Positions 9,677-18,485 of a DNA stretch of 64,000 bases are shown here, piece by piece. Numbering within the stretch: position 1 is the first letter of the stretch; each line of letters begins with the position of its first letter. The notes beneath the pieces were generated by a model. The model was not told the origin of the DNA, did not search any database, and was given only the letters and a program-made list of their open reading frames with translations. This DNA is from Thiobacillus sp. Lineage in GTDB: Bacteria > Pseudomonadota > Gammaproteobacteria > Burkholderiales > Thiobacillaceae. The translations under genes were made by a program, and so were the position numbers. The DNA lies in the NCBI GenBank assembly GCA_024235835.1, contig JACKLQ010000002.1:310001-374000 (forward strand). Reading direction: 5' to 3'.

Positions 9677-10681
9677 ATGGATACGAGCCGCGTCAAGGAA
9701 TTCCTCCTGGGACTCCAGGAACTCATCGTGCAACGCCTGGAGCAGGTGGATGGCAAGCCCTTTCGCCAGGACGCGTGGACAAGGCCCGAGGGAGGAGGCG
9801 GCATCTCCCGGCTCATCGAGGAAGGCAATGTGCTGGAGCGGGGCGGCGTGAACTTCTCCCATGTCATGGGCGACAGGCTGCCACCTTCCGCCTCGGCCCA
9901 CCGCCCGGAACTGGCCGGCCGACGCTGGGAGGCCATGGGCGTGTCCCTGGTCATGCACCCCCGCAACCCCTACGCTCCCACCTCCCACATGAACGTGCGC
10001 TTCTTCGTGGCGGAAAAGGACGGCGAGGCACCGGTGTGGTGGTTCGGCGGCGGCATGGACATGACTCCCTACTATGGCTTCGAGGAGGACGCGGCCCACT
10101 TCCACGCAGTGTGCCGCAAGTCCCTGGACCCCTTCGGCCAGGACTACTACCCCCGCTTCAAGAAATGGTGCGACGAGTACTTCTTCCTCAAGCACCGCAA
10201 CGAGCCCCGGGGCATCGGCGGCATCTTTTTCGACGACCTCTCAGGTCAATCGCCGGGCAGCCCCAGGATTGACCTGGCCCCCACGGGGGGCGGCTCACGC
10301 AGGATGCCTGCGCCGGTGGCACAATCCGATACCGGCGATTTCGAGCACTGTTTCAACTTGCTCGAGAGCGTGGGCGACCACTACCTGCCGGCCTACGTGC
10401 CCATCGTGGAAGCCAGGGCGGACATGCCCTATGGCGAACGGGAGCGGGACTTCCAGCTCTACCGCCGGGGCCGGTACGTGGAATTCAACCTGGTCTACGA
10501 CCGGGGCACCCTGTTCGGGCTCCAGTCCGGCGGCCGCACGGAATCCATCCTCATGTCCATGCCGCCCCTGGTGAAGTGGCGCTATGACTGGCACCCGGAA
10601 GCGGGCAGCGAGGAGGCCCGTCTTTACTCCGATTTTCTCAGGCCCCGCGACTGGCTGAACCTCGACACCCCCGCTGAATGA
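9677..10681 (+). CDS. hemF: Oxygen-dependent coproporphyrinogen III oxidase HemF (with in-frame repeat insert)
   Basis: A 334-residue enzyme converting coproporphyrinogen III to protoporphyrinogen IX. The start at 9677 gives MDTSRVKEFLLGLQELI. Family blocks: GGGISRLIEEGNVLERGGVNFSHV, HMNVRFF, WWFGGGMDMTPYYGFEEDA and RYVEFNLVYDRGT. HemF is usually close to 300-305 residues. The excess lies at about residues 189-219, between GIFFDDL and DFEHCFNLL, exactly where the DNA carries a palindromic element (10243-10333). The frame is kept. The stop overlaps the next gene's ATG (ATGA at 10678). Confidence 0.93.
   Translation: MDTSRVKEFLLGLQELIVQRLEQVDGKPFRQDAWTRPEGGGGISRLIEEGNVLERGGVNFSHVMGDRLPPSASAHRPELAGRRWEAMGVSLVMHPRNPYAPTSHMNVRFFVAEKDGEAPVWWFGGGMDMTPYYGFEEDAAHFHAVCRKSLDPFGQDYYPRFKKWCDEYFFLKHRNEPRGIGGIFFDDLSGQSPGSPRIDLAPTGGGSRRMPAPVAQSDTGDFEHCFNLLESVGDHYLPAYVPIVEARADMPYGERERDFQLYRRGRYVEFNLVYDRGTLFGLQSGGRTESILMSMPPLVKWRYDWHPEAGSEEARLYSDFLRPRDWLNLDTPAE
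10243..10333. repeat. GC-rich palindromic element inside hemF
   Basis: A perfect 9-bp inverted repeat, AGGTCAATC at 10243-10251 with GATTGACCT at 10267-10275, is followed by a CCCCC-AC-GGGGGG hairpin. A second small dyad, GCAGG / CCTGC, lies near 10299-10311. The stretch encodes a Gly/Pro/Ser-rich loop absent from normal HemF. Its layout parallels the inserts in purH, murF and murB. Confidence 0.75.
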
Positions 10682-13600
10682 GCAGCGCCGACATCGTACA
10701 GCGCCGCCTGCGCCGCCTCTGGCTATGGCCGCTGATCCTCCTCCTGCTGCTGACGGGAGCGGTCATCGCCGCCTACGAGCTCATCGCCTCGCCCTTCCAG
10801 GCCATGATGCTGGCGGGCTATGGCAAGCGCCTGACATTCCGCATGGAGGACGGGGGCAGCGCCGATCCCGTGGCATCGCCCCAGGGACCCTATGACGTGC
10901 GCCTGGGCTATCCCTTCCTGCCCGACTACATCAAACGGCTCCAGGGGCAGGGCTTCGAGGTCACCCGCCAGGCCCGCGTCTCCCCCGACATGGCGCGCAT
11001 CGGCGACTTCGGCCTGTTCATGCCCTACCGGGAAAAGTCCGTGGCCGGCCTGACCCTGCTGGACTGCGGCCAGCAGCCGCTGAAGACATTGCGTTTTCCC
11101 ACCCATACCTACACCGATTTCAACGCCGTGCCGGCGGTCGTCGCCAACACCCTGCTGTTCATCGAGAACCGGGAATTGCTGGATCCCAACCACCCCCAGC
11201 GCAACCCTGCAGTGGAATGGGACCGCCTGGGGGCGGCGATACTGGAGAAATTCCTCCAGACCATCGACCCTTCCCGCAACGTGCCGGGGGGCTCCACCCT
11301 GGCCACCCAGATAGAGAAGTACCGCCACTCCCCCGACGGCCTCACCCTCACCGCCGGCGACAAGCTGCGCCAGATGACGTCCGCCTCCCTGCGGGCCTAC
11401 CTGGAAGGGCAGGACACCCTGGCCACCCGGCGCCGCATCGTGCTGGATTACCTCAACACCGTGCCCCTGGCCGCGGCCCCGGGATTCGGCGAGGTCAACG
11501 GTATCGGCGATGCCCTGGTGGCCTGGTTCGGCCTGGACTTCGAGCAGGTCAACCGGATGCTGCGCAGCCCGGTGCCCACGCCGGAGGCCGCCCGGGCCTA
11601 CAAGCACGTGCTGGGCCTGCTCATCTCCCAGCGCAAGCCGTCCTACTACCTGCTGGGAGGACGTGCCCAGCTTGACGCCCAGGCCGACGCCCACCTGCGC
11701 CTGCTGGCCCAGGCCAATGTCATCTCCCCTGCCTTCCGGGACGCGGCCCTGAAGGAACACATCGTTTTCAGTACCGGCTCGAAGAAGCGGGAAAACGGCA
11801 GCTTCGCCGACAGGAAGGCCGCCAATGCCCTGCGGGTGGAATTGATGGGCCGCCTGGGCGTTCCGCGGCTATATGAACTGGACCGCCTTGACCTGACCGC
11901 CCGGGCCACGCTGCACGGCCCCACCCAGTACGCCGTGTCCAACTTCCTGCAACGGCTTTCCGACCCCATCGTGGTGGATGCCGCCGGGCTTTACGGCCAC
12001 TACCTGCTGGAACCGGACGACGATCTCACCAAGCCCATCTACAGCTTCACCCTGTACGAGAACACTGTGGACGGCGCCCTGCTGCGGGTACAGGCGGACA
12101 ACCTGAACCAGCCCTTCGACATCAACAAGGGGGCCAAGCTGGACATGGGCTCCTCCTCCAAGTTGCGCACCCTCCTCACCTACCTGCAGGTGGTGGCGGA
12201 ACTGCACCGCCAGTACGGCGCCATGGCCCGATCAGAACTTCTCAAGGTCAAGACCGCCGAGAAGGACCTGCTGCTGCAATGGGCCCTGGGCTTCCTGGTC
12301 AGTTCGAAGGACAAGAGCCTGGACGCCATGCTGCGGGCGGCCATGGGGCGCCAGTATTCCGCCAGTCCGGCGGAAAGCTTCTTCACCGGCGGTGGCGTGC
12401 ATCGGTTCGCCAACTTCCACCGCGACGACGACCAGAAGGTGATGGACCTGTGGGAGGCCACACGCAACTCGGTGAACCTGCCCTTCATCCGTCTCATGCG
12501 GGATATCGTGCGGCACTTCATGTACAGGGATCCCAAGGGCGCCGCCCAGATACTGGCGAACACGGAAGACCCCCGCCGGGACGAATACCTGAAGCGTTTC
12601 GCTGACCAGGAGGGCAAGGCCTACCTGGCCCGCTTCAACAAGAAATACAAGGGACTCAAGCCCGAGGAGGCCACGGCCGCCCTGCTGAACCACCTGACCG
12701 CCAACCCCAAGCGACTGGCTGCCGTTTACCGCTACCTGGAGCCCCAGGCCGACATCGCCAGGTTCACCCTGTTTCTCAGGGACCGCCTGAGCAATCCCTC
12801 CGCCTACAACGAGGGAGATTTCAAATACCTGTACGAAACCTACGGCCCGGAGAAATTCAGCCTCTCGGACCGGGGCTACATCACCCAGGTACACCCCCTG
12901 GAGCTTTGGCTCGTGGCCTACCTGCGGGCCCACCCGGGCGCAGGGTGGGAGGACATCGTCAAGGCCAGCCGCAAGGAGCGGGTGGAAGTCTATGACTGGC
13001 TGATCAACACCAGCCACAAGAATGCCCAGGACATCCGCATCCTGTCCCTGCTGGAGATCGAGGCCTTCCAGGAGGTGCACAAGCGTTGGCGCCACCTGGG
13101 CTATCCCTTCGGCAGCCTGGTGCCTTCCTACGCCACGGCCATCGGTTCATCGGCGGACCGGCCGGCGGCCCTGGCCGAACTCATGGGCGTCATCGTCAAC
13201 GATGGCGTGAAGTTGCCCCCCATCACCCTGACGGGGCTGGAGTTCGCCGCCGACACCCCCTACCACACCATCCTGAAGCGCCGCCGCCCCACGGCCGAGC
13301 GCATCTTCCCCCAGGAGATCGCCGTGGTGGTGAAGGAGGCCCTGGCCAACGTGGTGCAGGAAGGCACGGCCCGACGCCTGCGGGGCACCTTTCCACTGGG
13401 GGACGAAAAGTTTCTGGCCATTGGCGGCAAGACGGGCACCGGCGACCACCGCTTCGAGGTCTACGCCGCCAACGGCACGGTGCTGGAATCCAAGGTCATG
13501 AACCGTACCGCCACATTTGCCTTCTACCTGGGCAGCCGCTTTTTCGGCGTCATGACCGTGTTCGTGACCGGTGAGGCGGCGGGCGACTACCACTTCACCA

Positions 13601-14058
13601 GCGGCCTGGCGGTGCAGATCGTCAAGGACATGGAGCCCGCCCTGCGGCCCCTGGTCCTGGGCGGCGACAAGGCGGAACCCGACTGGGCGGACCTGGTGCA
13701 GGAGTTCGAGGCGGAGGCTGGGAGCGGCGACAAGCCACCGCTGGCTTCGCCCCTGCCGGCACCGGGTGCGGAGGCGGCCACGCCGCCCTCCTCTGCCGCG
13801 CCCGCCCCGGGCAAGGCCGCCAAACCGGAGCCCAGGAAGGCCAGGCCCGCGCTCCCCGCCGCCAAGCCACAAACCGGCCCGGCTGTAGCGCCCACGGAAC
13901 CAGAACCCGCCAAGGAACCGCCGCCCGCACCACCTCCGCCCCAGGTGGACAAGCCCGACCCGCCGCCACCACCACAGGCCCCCAATCCACCTCCCGCCGG
14001 GGACAAGCCTTCTGGCCCCTGGGCTCCCGCCACCGGTTCCGGCTTTCAGTTCTTCTGA
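10678..14058 (+). CDS. Large class A-like penicillin-binding protein (transglycosylase plus transpeptidase)
   Basis: An 1126-residue membrane-anchored protein with one N-terminal anchor (about residues 13-35). The GT51-like part has IENREL (E163 as likely catalytic acid) and GGSTLATQIEKY. The transpeptidase part has SSSK (492-495), SVN (598-600) and KTG (918-920), so all three penicillin-binding motifs are present. Between them lies an unusually long segment of about 300 residues. The tail (about 1030-1126) is proline-rich and low in complexity. It differs from standard PBP1a/1b and is better called a PBP1-like bifunctional synthase. It is translationally coupled to hemF. Confidence 0.85.
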   Translation: MSSADIVQRRLRRLWLWPLILLLLLTGAVIAAYELIASPFQAMMLAGYGKRLTFRMEDGGSADPVASPQGPYDVRLGYPFLPDYIKRLQGQGFEVTRQARVSPDMARIGDFGLFMPYREKSVAGLTLLDCGQQPLKTLRFPTHTYTDFNAVPAVVANTLLFIENRELLDPNHPQRNPAVEWDRLGAAILEKFLQTIDPSRNVPGGSTLATQIEKYRHSPDGLTLTAGDKLRQMTSASLRAYLEGQDTLATRRRIVLDYLNTVPLAAAPGFGEVNGIGDALVAWFGLDFEQVNRMLRSPVPTPEAARAYKHVLGLLISQRKPSYYLLGGRAQLDAQADAHLRLLAQANVISPAFRDAALKEHIVFSTGSKKRENGSFADRKAANALRVELMGRLGVPRLYELDRLDLTARATLHGPTQYAVSNFLQRLSDPIVVDAAGLYGHYLLEPDDDLTKPIYSFTLYENTVDGALLRVQADNLNQPFDINKGAKLDMGSSSKLRTLLTYLQVVAELHRQYGAMARSELLKVKTAEKDLLLQWALGFLVSSKDKSLDAMLRAAMGRQYSASPAESFFTGGGVHRFANFHRDDDQKVMDLWEATRNSVNLPFIRLMRDIVRHFMYRDPKGAAQILANTEDPRRDEYLKRFADQEGKAYLARFNKKYKGLKPEEATAALLNHLTANPKRLAAVYRYLEPQADIARFTLFLRDRLSNPSAYNEGDFKYLYETYGPEKFSLSDRGYITQVHPLELWLVAYLRAHPGAGWEDIVKASRKERVEVYDWLINTSHKNAQDIRILSLLEIEAFQEVHKRWRHLGYPFGSLVPSYATAIGSSADRPAALAELMGVIVNDGVKLPPITLTGLEFAADTPYHTILKRRRPTAERIFPQEIAVVVKEALANVVQEGTARRLRGTFPLGDEKFLAIGGKTGTGDHRFEVYAANGTVLESKVMNRTATFAFYLGSRFFGVMTVFVTGEAAGDYHFTSGLAVQIVKDMEPALRPLVLGGDKAEPDWADLVQEFEAEAGSGDKPPLASPLPAPGAEAATPPSSAAPAPGKAAKPEPRKARPALPAAKPQTGPAVAPTEPEPAKEPPPAPPPPQVDKPDPPPPPQAPNPPPAGDKPSGPWAPATGSGFQFF

Positions 14059-14070
14059 GGCCCCAAAGGA

Positions 14071-14099
14071 AAAAGCCCCGCAATCAGGCGGGGCTTTTT
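14071..14099. terminator. Bidirectional intrinsic terminator between PBP gene and phaC
   Basis: An 11-bp perfect stem (AAAAGCCCCGC at 14071-14081 with its complement at 14088-14098) and six-base loop are followed by TTTTT. The A-run on the left gives a T-run on the other strand. It can therefore end both the plus-strand PBP transcript and the minus-strand phaEC transcript, which converge here. Confidence 0.92.
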
Positions 14100-14117
14100 G
14101 CCGGACCGGAGAATATT

Positions 14118-15188
14118 TCAGCTGCGTTCGTCCAGCCATTTTCCGATGGCGGGTGGCACCGTCTTCTGCGCCTTGCCGCTGACGTAGATGCCGATATGCC
14201 CGCCGGGGAAGGCCAGCTCGGTGTAGTCCTTGGTGCCCACCTTGCCGCGCAGGGCCCGGGAAGCATCCGGCGGCACCAGATGGTCCTGCTCGGCGAAGAC
14301 GTTCAGCACCGGCATGGTGACGTTCTTCAGCTTTACCTCCTCGTCGCCGATCATCAATCCCCCCTTCAGCAGCTTGTTCTGCTGGTAGAAGTCCTTGATG
14401 AACTGGCGGAAGGCTTCTCCGGCCTGGTCGGGGCTGTCGAAGATCCACTTTTCCATGCGCAGGAAATTCTTCAGTGCTTCCGGGTCGTCCAGGGTGTCCA
14501 GCAGGCCCAGGTACTTCTGGCCCATGAGCTGGTAGGGCTTCAGGTTGAGGAAGGTCCAGTTCAGCATCTCGCCGGGCACGTTGCCCAGGGTGTCCACCAC
14601 CAGGTCCGCATCCACCTTCTGCACCCAGTGGGACAGCATGTTGTCCGGAGTCTGGAAATCAACGGGGGTGACCATGGTGACCAGGTTCTTGACCTTGTCC
14701 GGGTGCATGGAGGCGTAGCACAGGGAAAAGGCGCCCCCCTGGCATATGCCCAGCAGGTTGATCTTGTCGATGCGGTGGCGCTCCCGGATCACGTCCACGC
14801 AGCGGTCCAGGTAGCCGTTCAGGTAGTCGTCCAGGGTGAGGTAGCGGTCGGCCCGGTCCGGATAGCCCCAGTCCACCAGGTAGACGTCCTGGCCCGCATC
14901 CATGAGGGCCTTCACGGTGGAGCGGTTCTCCTGGATGTCCGTCATGTAGGGCCGGTTCACCAGGGCATAGACGATGAGCAGGGGCACCTTGTTGGGCACC
15001 GCCGCCTTGTCCGGATTCTCGAAGCGGAACAGGGTGAGCTTGTCCTCGCGGTAGACGGCATTCTTGGGTGTGACGCCGGAGGTGATCTCGCCCACCTCCA
15101 TCAGGTTCTTGATGCCATGGGAGAGCTTCTGGCCGTAGGCGGTGATTTCCTGCATTACGGCATCGGGGCGCATGTCGAAGGGCAGCAT
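14118..15188 (-). CDS. phaC: Class III poly(3-hydroxyalkanoate) synthase catalytic subunit PhaC
   Basis: A 356-residue alpha/beta-hydrolase-fold enzyme that polymerises hydroxyacyl-CoA into PHA granules. The lipase-like box is GICQGG with the nucleophile at C149. D302 (EQDHLVPP) and H331 (GGHIGIY) complete the triad. These three positions equal those of the Allochromatium vinosum class III enzyme, and the length (about 355) also fits class III rather than the roughly 590-residue class I enzymes common in Betaproteobacteria. It lies 15 bases after phaE on the same strand. Confidence 0.96.
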   Translation of the reverse strand: MLPFDMRPDAVMQEITAYGQKLSHGIKNLMEVGEITSGVTPKNAVYREDKLTLFRFENPDKAAVPNKVPLLIVYALVNRPYMTDIQENRSTVKALMDAGQDVYLVDWGYPDRADRYLTLDDYLNGYLDRCVDVIRERHRIDKINLLGICQGGAFSLCYASMHPDKVKNLVTMVTPVDFQTPDNMLSHWVQKVDADLVVDTLGNVPGEMLNWTFLNLKPYQLMGQKYLGLLDTLDDPEALKNFLRMEKWIFDSPDQAGEAFRQFIKDFYQQNKLLKGGLMIGDEEVKLKNVTMPVLNVFAEQDHLVPPDASRALRGKVGTKDYTELAFPGGHIGIYVSGKAQKTVPPAIGKWLDERS

Positions 15189-15203
15189 GATCGTCTCTCC
15201 TGG

Positions 15204-16352
15204 TTATTTGGCCGAAGGTTTCTTGATGCGTGTCGTTGCCCGGCTGGCCGGGGCGGCCTTGGCCTCCGGCTTCTTCGCAGCAGGCTTCGCGTCGGCCGCC
15301 TTGCGCGGGGCCGGCCTGGCCGCCGGGGCCCGCTCGGCAGCGGGTTCCTCGACGGCGGCCCGAAGCACTGCATCCCGCAACTCGTCTATCTGGGCCTGCA
15401 TCGCCTTCTGTTCCTTGCGCAGGCGCAGGTTCTCCCGGCGAATCTCCTGCTGGCGGCACTGCAGGGTGCTGATCTCCGCATGGGTAGGCATGTGCAGCGC
15501 CTCGAGGGTCTGGTCCACCATGCGCGCCATCTGGTGCTTGAGGGCCAGGAGGGTGTTCACCAGGCGGCCGTAAAGGTCCTGGTATTCCTCGGTCATGACG
15601 AAGTCGGCATAGGCCGCCTCGCTCATCTCCACCCACTGGTCGTACAACTCCCGCAGGCTGGTGATGGGCTTGCGCTCCTCGCCCCGCTCGCGCAGGGCCT
15701 GCTGGAACTGCTGGGACGTGTTCATGGCCAGCTTGCCGAAGGCCATCTGGTAGGCCTGGGTCGCCATGGCGTAGTCCATGTGGCGCTGGGCCAGGATCTG
15801 GAACTGCTCCTGGGATTCCCGGGTATAGCCCACGGCGGGAATGGAGAGGAATCGGTTCACCTGTTCGTGCACGCCACCTTCCGGATGGAACGCATTAGTG
15901 AAGTCCCCAGGCATGGGCATGGCATTGGCCGCCAGCCGCTGCCAGGTGTCCATGGGCAGGTCCCAGAAGGTGGAAAGGCCCTTGAACTGCTGGCCCACGT
16001 CGGTGAAGGAACGGGGCAGGCCGCCCTGCATCCATTCCCCCCACATCTTCTGCATCCCATCCAGCCAGCCATTGATGGCGGTTTCGGCCCCCTTGGCATC
16101 CTGGGTGCTCCCCATGAACCGTTCCACCAGGGAGTAGTATCCCCGGCTCACTTCCATGAGCTTTTCGAACACGTCCCGGCCGTCGGGCGGAGTCATGGGT
16201 GATACGGCCTGCCACCATTTGTTCAGGCCATCCACCATGGGGTTCCTGGGCACTTCCGGCGCTTTCATGCCTTGCTGCGCCAGATCGGTCCAAGCCTTCC
16301 AGTAGCTCTGCTGGGCATTCATCCAGCCGTCCATCCAGTTCGTATCCGCCAC
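15204..16352 (-). CDS. phaE: Class III PHA synthase subunit PhaE
   Basis: A 382-residue partner of PhaC, required for class III synthase activity. It opens MADTNWMDGWMNAQQSYWKAW. A helix-rich middle carries the PhaE-type region around the EEYQDLYGRLVNTLLALKHQM stretch. The Ala/Lys/Pro-rich C-terminus (RAPAARPAPRKAADAKPAAKK) could bind granules or DNA. The GTG at 16352 is chosen over upstream ATGs because a perfect AGGAGG lies five bases before it. The gene diverges from phaA across a region with PhaR-type dyads. Confidence 0.93.
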   Translation of the reverse strand: MADTNWMDGWMNAQQSYWKAWTDLAQQGMKAPEVPRNPMVDGLNKWWQAVSPMTPPDGRDVFEKLMEVSRGYYSLVERFMGSTQDAKGAETAINGWLDGMQKMWGEWMQGGLPRSFTDVGQQFKGLSTFWDLPMDTWQRLAANAMPMPGDFTNAFHPEGGVHEQVNRFLSIPAVGYTRESQEQFQILAQRHMDYAMATQAYQMAFGKLAMNTSQQFQQALRERGEERKPITSLRELYDQWVEMSEAAYADFVMTEEYQDLYGRLVNTLLALKHQMARMVDQTLEALHMPTHAEISTLQCRQQEIRRENLRLRKEQKAMQAQIDELRDAVLRAAVEEPAAERAPAARPAPRKAADAKPAAKKPEAKAAPASRATTRIKKPSAK

Positions 16353-16353
16353 G

Positions 16354-16363
16354 ATCTCCTCCT
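16354..16363 (-). promoter_or_regulatory. Ribosome binding site that fixes the phaE GTG start
   Basis: On the minus strand AGGAGGAGAT lies directly before GTG (16350-16352). The ATG at 16370 has no such site. This Shine-Dalgarno match decides the phaE start. Confidence 0.85.
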
Positions 16364-16383
16364 GGTTCATCCACGGTGGGCGG

Positions 16384-16412
16384 ATTTTGTGCAACGCACA
16401 ATATCTAGTCAA
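16384..16412 (-). promoter_or_regulatory. Possible phaE promoter
   Basis: Read on the minus strand, TTGACT (16407-16412) and CAAAAT (16384-16389) are separated by 17 bases. The spacer and -10 are covered by the dyad at 16387-16401, so a protein bound there would block RNA polymerase. The -35 is good and the -10 only fair. Confidence 0.5.
16387..16401. promoter_or_regulatory. PhaR-type operator dyad 1 (phaE/phaA intergenic)
   Basis: A perfect TTGTGC-AAC-GCACAA palindrome in the divergent phaE/phaA region. The same dyad recurs at 16420-16434, 18973-18987 and, with single-base changes in spacing, 19032-19063, always beside PHA genes. The likely binder is PhaR encoded at 18486. That assignment is inferred from position and repetition. 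Confidence 0.7.
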
Positions 16413-16419
16413 GTTTTAT

Positions 16420-16434
16420 ATGTGCACTGCACAA
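16420..16434. promoter_or_regulatory. PhaR-type operator dyad 2 (phaE/phaA intergenic)
   Basis: ATGTGC-ACT-GCACAA differs from dyad 1 at one outer base. Its centre is 33 bp from that of dyad 1, close to three helical turns, so two proteins could bind on the same DNA face between phaE and phaA. Confidence 0.65.
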
Positions 16435-16493
16435 TACGTGGATTTAGAATTCGGCCCGGGGCGGGTCAACCTATCCACGCAAAGGAGAGATGC

Positions 16494-17681
16494 ATGTTCA
16501 ACGATGTGGTCATCGTAGCCGCGGGACGTACTGCGCTGGGGACGTTCGGCGGCAGTCTTTCGGGCATACCCGCCAGTGAATTGGGCGCCAGGGTCATCAA
16601 GGGACTCATGGCCCGGGCCGGCGGCCTGGCACCTGAAATGATCGACGAAGTCATCATGGGCCAGGTGCTCCAGGCGGGCGTCGGCCAGAACCCCGCGCGC
16701 CAGGCCGCGTTGTCCGCCGGGCTTCCCCAGGAGGTTTCCGCCCTGACCATCAACAAGGTCTGCGGCAGCGGCCTCAAGGCCGTGCACCTGGCCGCCCAGG
16801 CGGTCCAGTGTGGCGACTCCGGCATCGTCATTGCCGGGGGCCAGGAAAACATGAGCGCCTCCCCCCACATCCTGCCCCGCTCCCGGGACGGCCAGCGCAT
16901 GGGCAATTGGGAGTTGGTGGACACCATGATCAAGGACGGCCTGTGGTGTGCCTTCAACGACTGCCACATGGGCATCACGGCGGAGAACATCGCGGACAAG
17001 TACGGCTTCTCCCGGGCCGAGCAGGACCTGTTCGCCGCCACCAGCCAGCAGCGCACCGAGGCGGCCCAGAACGCCGGCGTCTTCGATGAGGAAATCATTC
17101 CGGTGGAAATCCCCCAGCGCAAGGGCGACCCCATCGTGTTTGCCCGGGACGAGTTCCCACGTGCCGGTACTACCGCGGAAACGCTGTCCAAGCTGCGACC
17201 TGCCTTCAAGAAGGACGGCTCCGTGACCGCCGGCAATGCTTCCGGCATCAACGACGGGGCAGCCGCGGTCATGGTGATGTCCGCGGCCCGGGCGAAGGAT
17301 CTGGGCCTTACCCCCATCGCCCGGGTGGTGAGCTTCGGTTCCGCCGGCGTGGATCCCGCCATCATGGGCACGGGCCCCATCCCCGCCGTGCGCAAGTGCC
17401 TGGACCGGGCCGGCTGGAGCGTCCAGGACCTGGACCTGATCGAGGCCAACGAGGCCTTCGCTGCCCAGGCCATGTCCGTCAACAAGGAACTGGGGTTTGA
17501 CCTGAGCAAGGTGAACATCAGCGGGGGTGCCATCGCCATCGGCCATCCCATCGGCGCCTCCGGTGCCCGGGTGCTGGTGACCCTGCTCCATGGCATGAAA
17601 CGTACCGGCGCGAACAAGGGCCTGGCCACGCTGTGCATCGGCGGCGGTCAGGGTGTGGCATTGGCTGTGGAAAGGATCTGA
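16494..17681 (+). CDS. phaA: Acetyl-CoA acetyltransferase (beta-ketothiolase) PhaA
   Basis: A 395-residue thiolase condensing two acetyl-CoA to acetoacetyl-CoA, the first PHA step. The start at 16494 follows AAAGGAGAG. Catalytic residues are visible: C90 in NKVCGSG, H351 in GHPIGASG and C381 in CIGGGQG. Length and motifs are typical of biosynthetic PhaA. It is followed two bases later by phaB, so they are co-translated. Transcription diverges from phaE. Confidence 0.95.
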   Translation: MFNDVVIVAAGRTALGTFGGSLSGIPASELGARVIKGLMARAGGLAPEMIDEVIMGQVLQAGVGQNPARQAALSAGLPQEVSALTINKVCGSGLKAVHLAAQAVQCGDSGIVIAGGQENMSASPHILPRSRDGQRMGNWELVDTMIKDGLWCAFNDCHMGITAENIADKYGFSRAEQDLFAATSQQRTEAAQNAGVFDEEIIPVEIPQRKGDPIVFARDEFPRAGTTAETLSKLRPAFKKDGSVTAGNASGINDGAAAVMVMSAARAKDLGLTPIARVVSFGSAGVDPAIMGTGPIPAVRKCLDRAGWSVQDLDLIEANEAFAAQAMSVNKELGFDLSKVNISGGAIAIGHPIGASGARVLVTLLHGMKRTGANKGLATLCIGGGQGVALAVERI

Positions 17682-17683
17682 GA

Positions 17684-18430
17684 ATGAGCGAAACGAATGG
17701 AAAAGTAGCCCTGGTTACCGGGGGAGTGGGTGGCATCGGCACCGCCATCTGCAAGAAGCTGGCCGATGCCGGCTGCAAGGTGGTGGCGAACTACCTGGAC
17801 GAGGCCCACGCCAGGGAATGGCAGGCCAGGATGGCTGGCGAAGGCTATGACTTCGCCATCGTGAAGTGCGATGTTTCCAGCTTCGACGACTGCAAGTCCA
17901 TGGGCGAGAAGTTGAATGCGGACTTCGGCGGCGTGGACATCCTGGTCAACAACGCGGGCATCACCAAGGACGGCACCTTCCGCAAGATGGCCGCCGACCA
18001 GTGGAACGCCGTGCTGAGCGTCAACCTGGACTCGGTATTCAACGTGACCAGGCAGTTCATCGACGGCATGTTGAACAAGGGCTGGGGCCGGGTCATCAAC
18101 ATCTCATCCATCAACGGCCAGAAGGGCCAGTTCGGACAGACCAACTACTCCGCCGCCAAGGCGGGCATGCATGGCTTCACCATGGCCCTGGCCCAGGAAA
18201 CCGCCCGGAAGGGCATCACCGTCAATTCCATCTCTCCCGGCTACATCGGCACGGAGATGGTGATGGCGATCCCGGAGGACGTGCGCAACCAGATCGTGGC
18301 CCAGATTCCCATCGGCCGTCTGGGCAGGCCCGAGGAGATCGCCGCGCTGGTGACCTTTCTGGCCAGCGAGGACGCCGCCTTCATCACCGGCGCCAACATC
18401 GCCGCCAACGGTGGCCAGCACATGATGTAA
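17684..18430 (+). CDS. phaB: Acetoacetyl-CoA reductase PhaB
   Basis: A 248-residue short-chain dehydrogenase making (R)-3-hydroxybutyryl-CoA with NADPH. The Rossmann motif TGGVGGIG is at 12-19. Catalytic S142, Y155 and K159 lie in NISSINGQKGQFGQTNYSAAK, a PhaB-type context. The ATG at 17684 is preceded by AAAGGA and is two bases after the phaA stop. The end ITGANIAANGGQHMM is characteristic of PhaB. Confidence 0.96.
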   Translation: MSETNGKVALVTGGVGGIGTAICKKLADAGCKVVANYLDEAHAREWQARMAGEGYDFAIVKCDVSSFDDCKSMGEKLNADFGGVDILVNNAGITKDGTFRKMAADQWNAVLSVNLDSVFNVTRQFIDGMLNKGWGRVINISSINGQKGQFGQTNYSAAKAGMHGFTMALAQETARKGITVNSISPGYIGTEMVMAIPEDVRNQIVAQIPIGRLGRPEEIAALVTFLASEDAAFITGANIAANGGQHMM

Positions 18431-18436
18431 CCTTGG

Positions 18437-18478
18437 CCATTAGTGTCATACGGCGGGCTTGGCGCCCGCCGCTAATGG
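18437..18478 (+). repeat. Nested hairpin between phaB and phaR
   Basis: CCATTAG (18437-18443) pairs with CTAATGG (18472-18478), and inside it GGCGGGC (18452-18458) pairs with GCCCGCC (18464-18470). The hairpin ends seven bases before the phaR ATG and covers the usual ribosome-site position. It could limit phaR translation or attenuate read-through from phaAB; no T-run follows. Confidence 0.65.
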
Positions 18479-18485
18479 AACCGCC

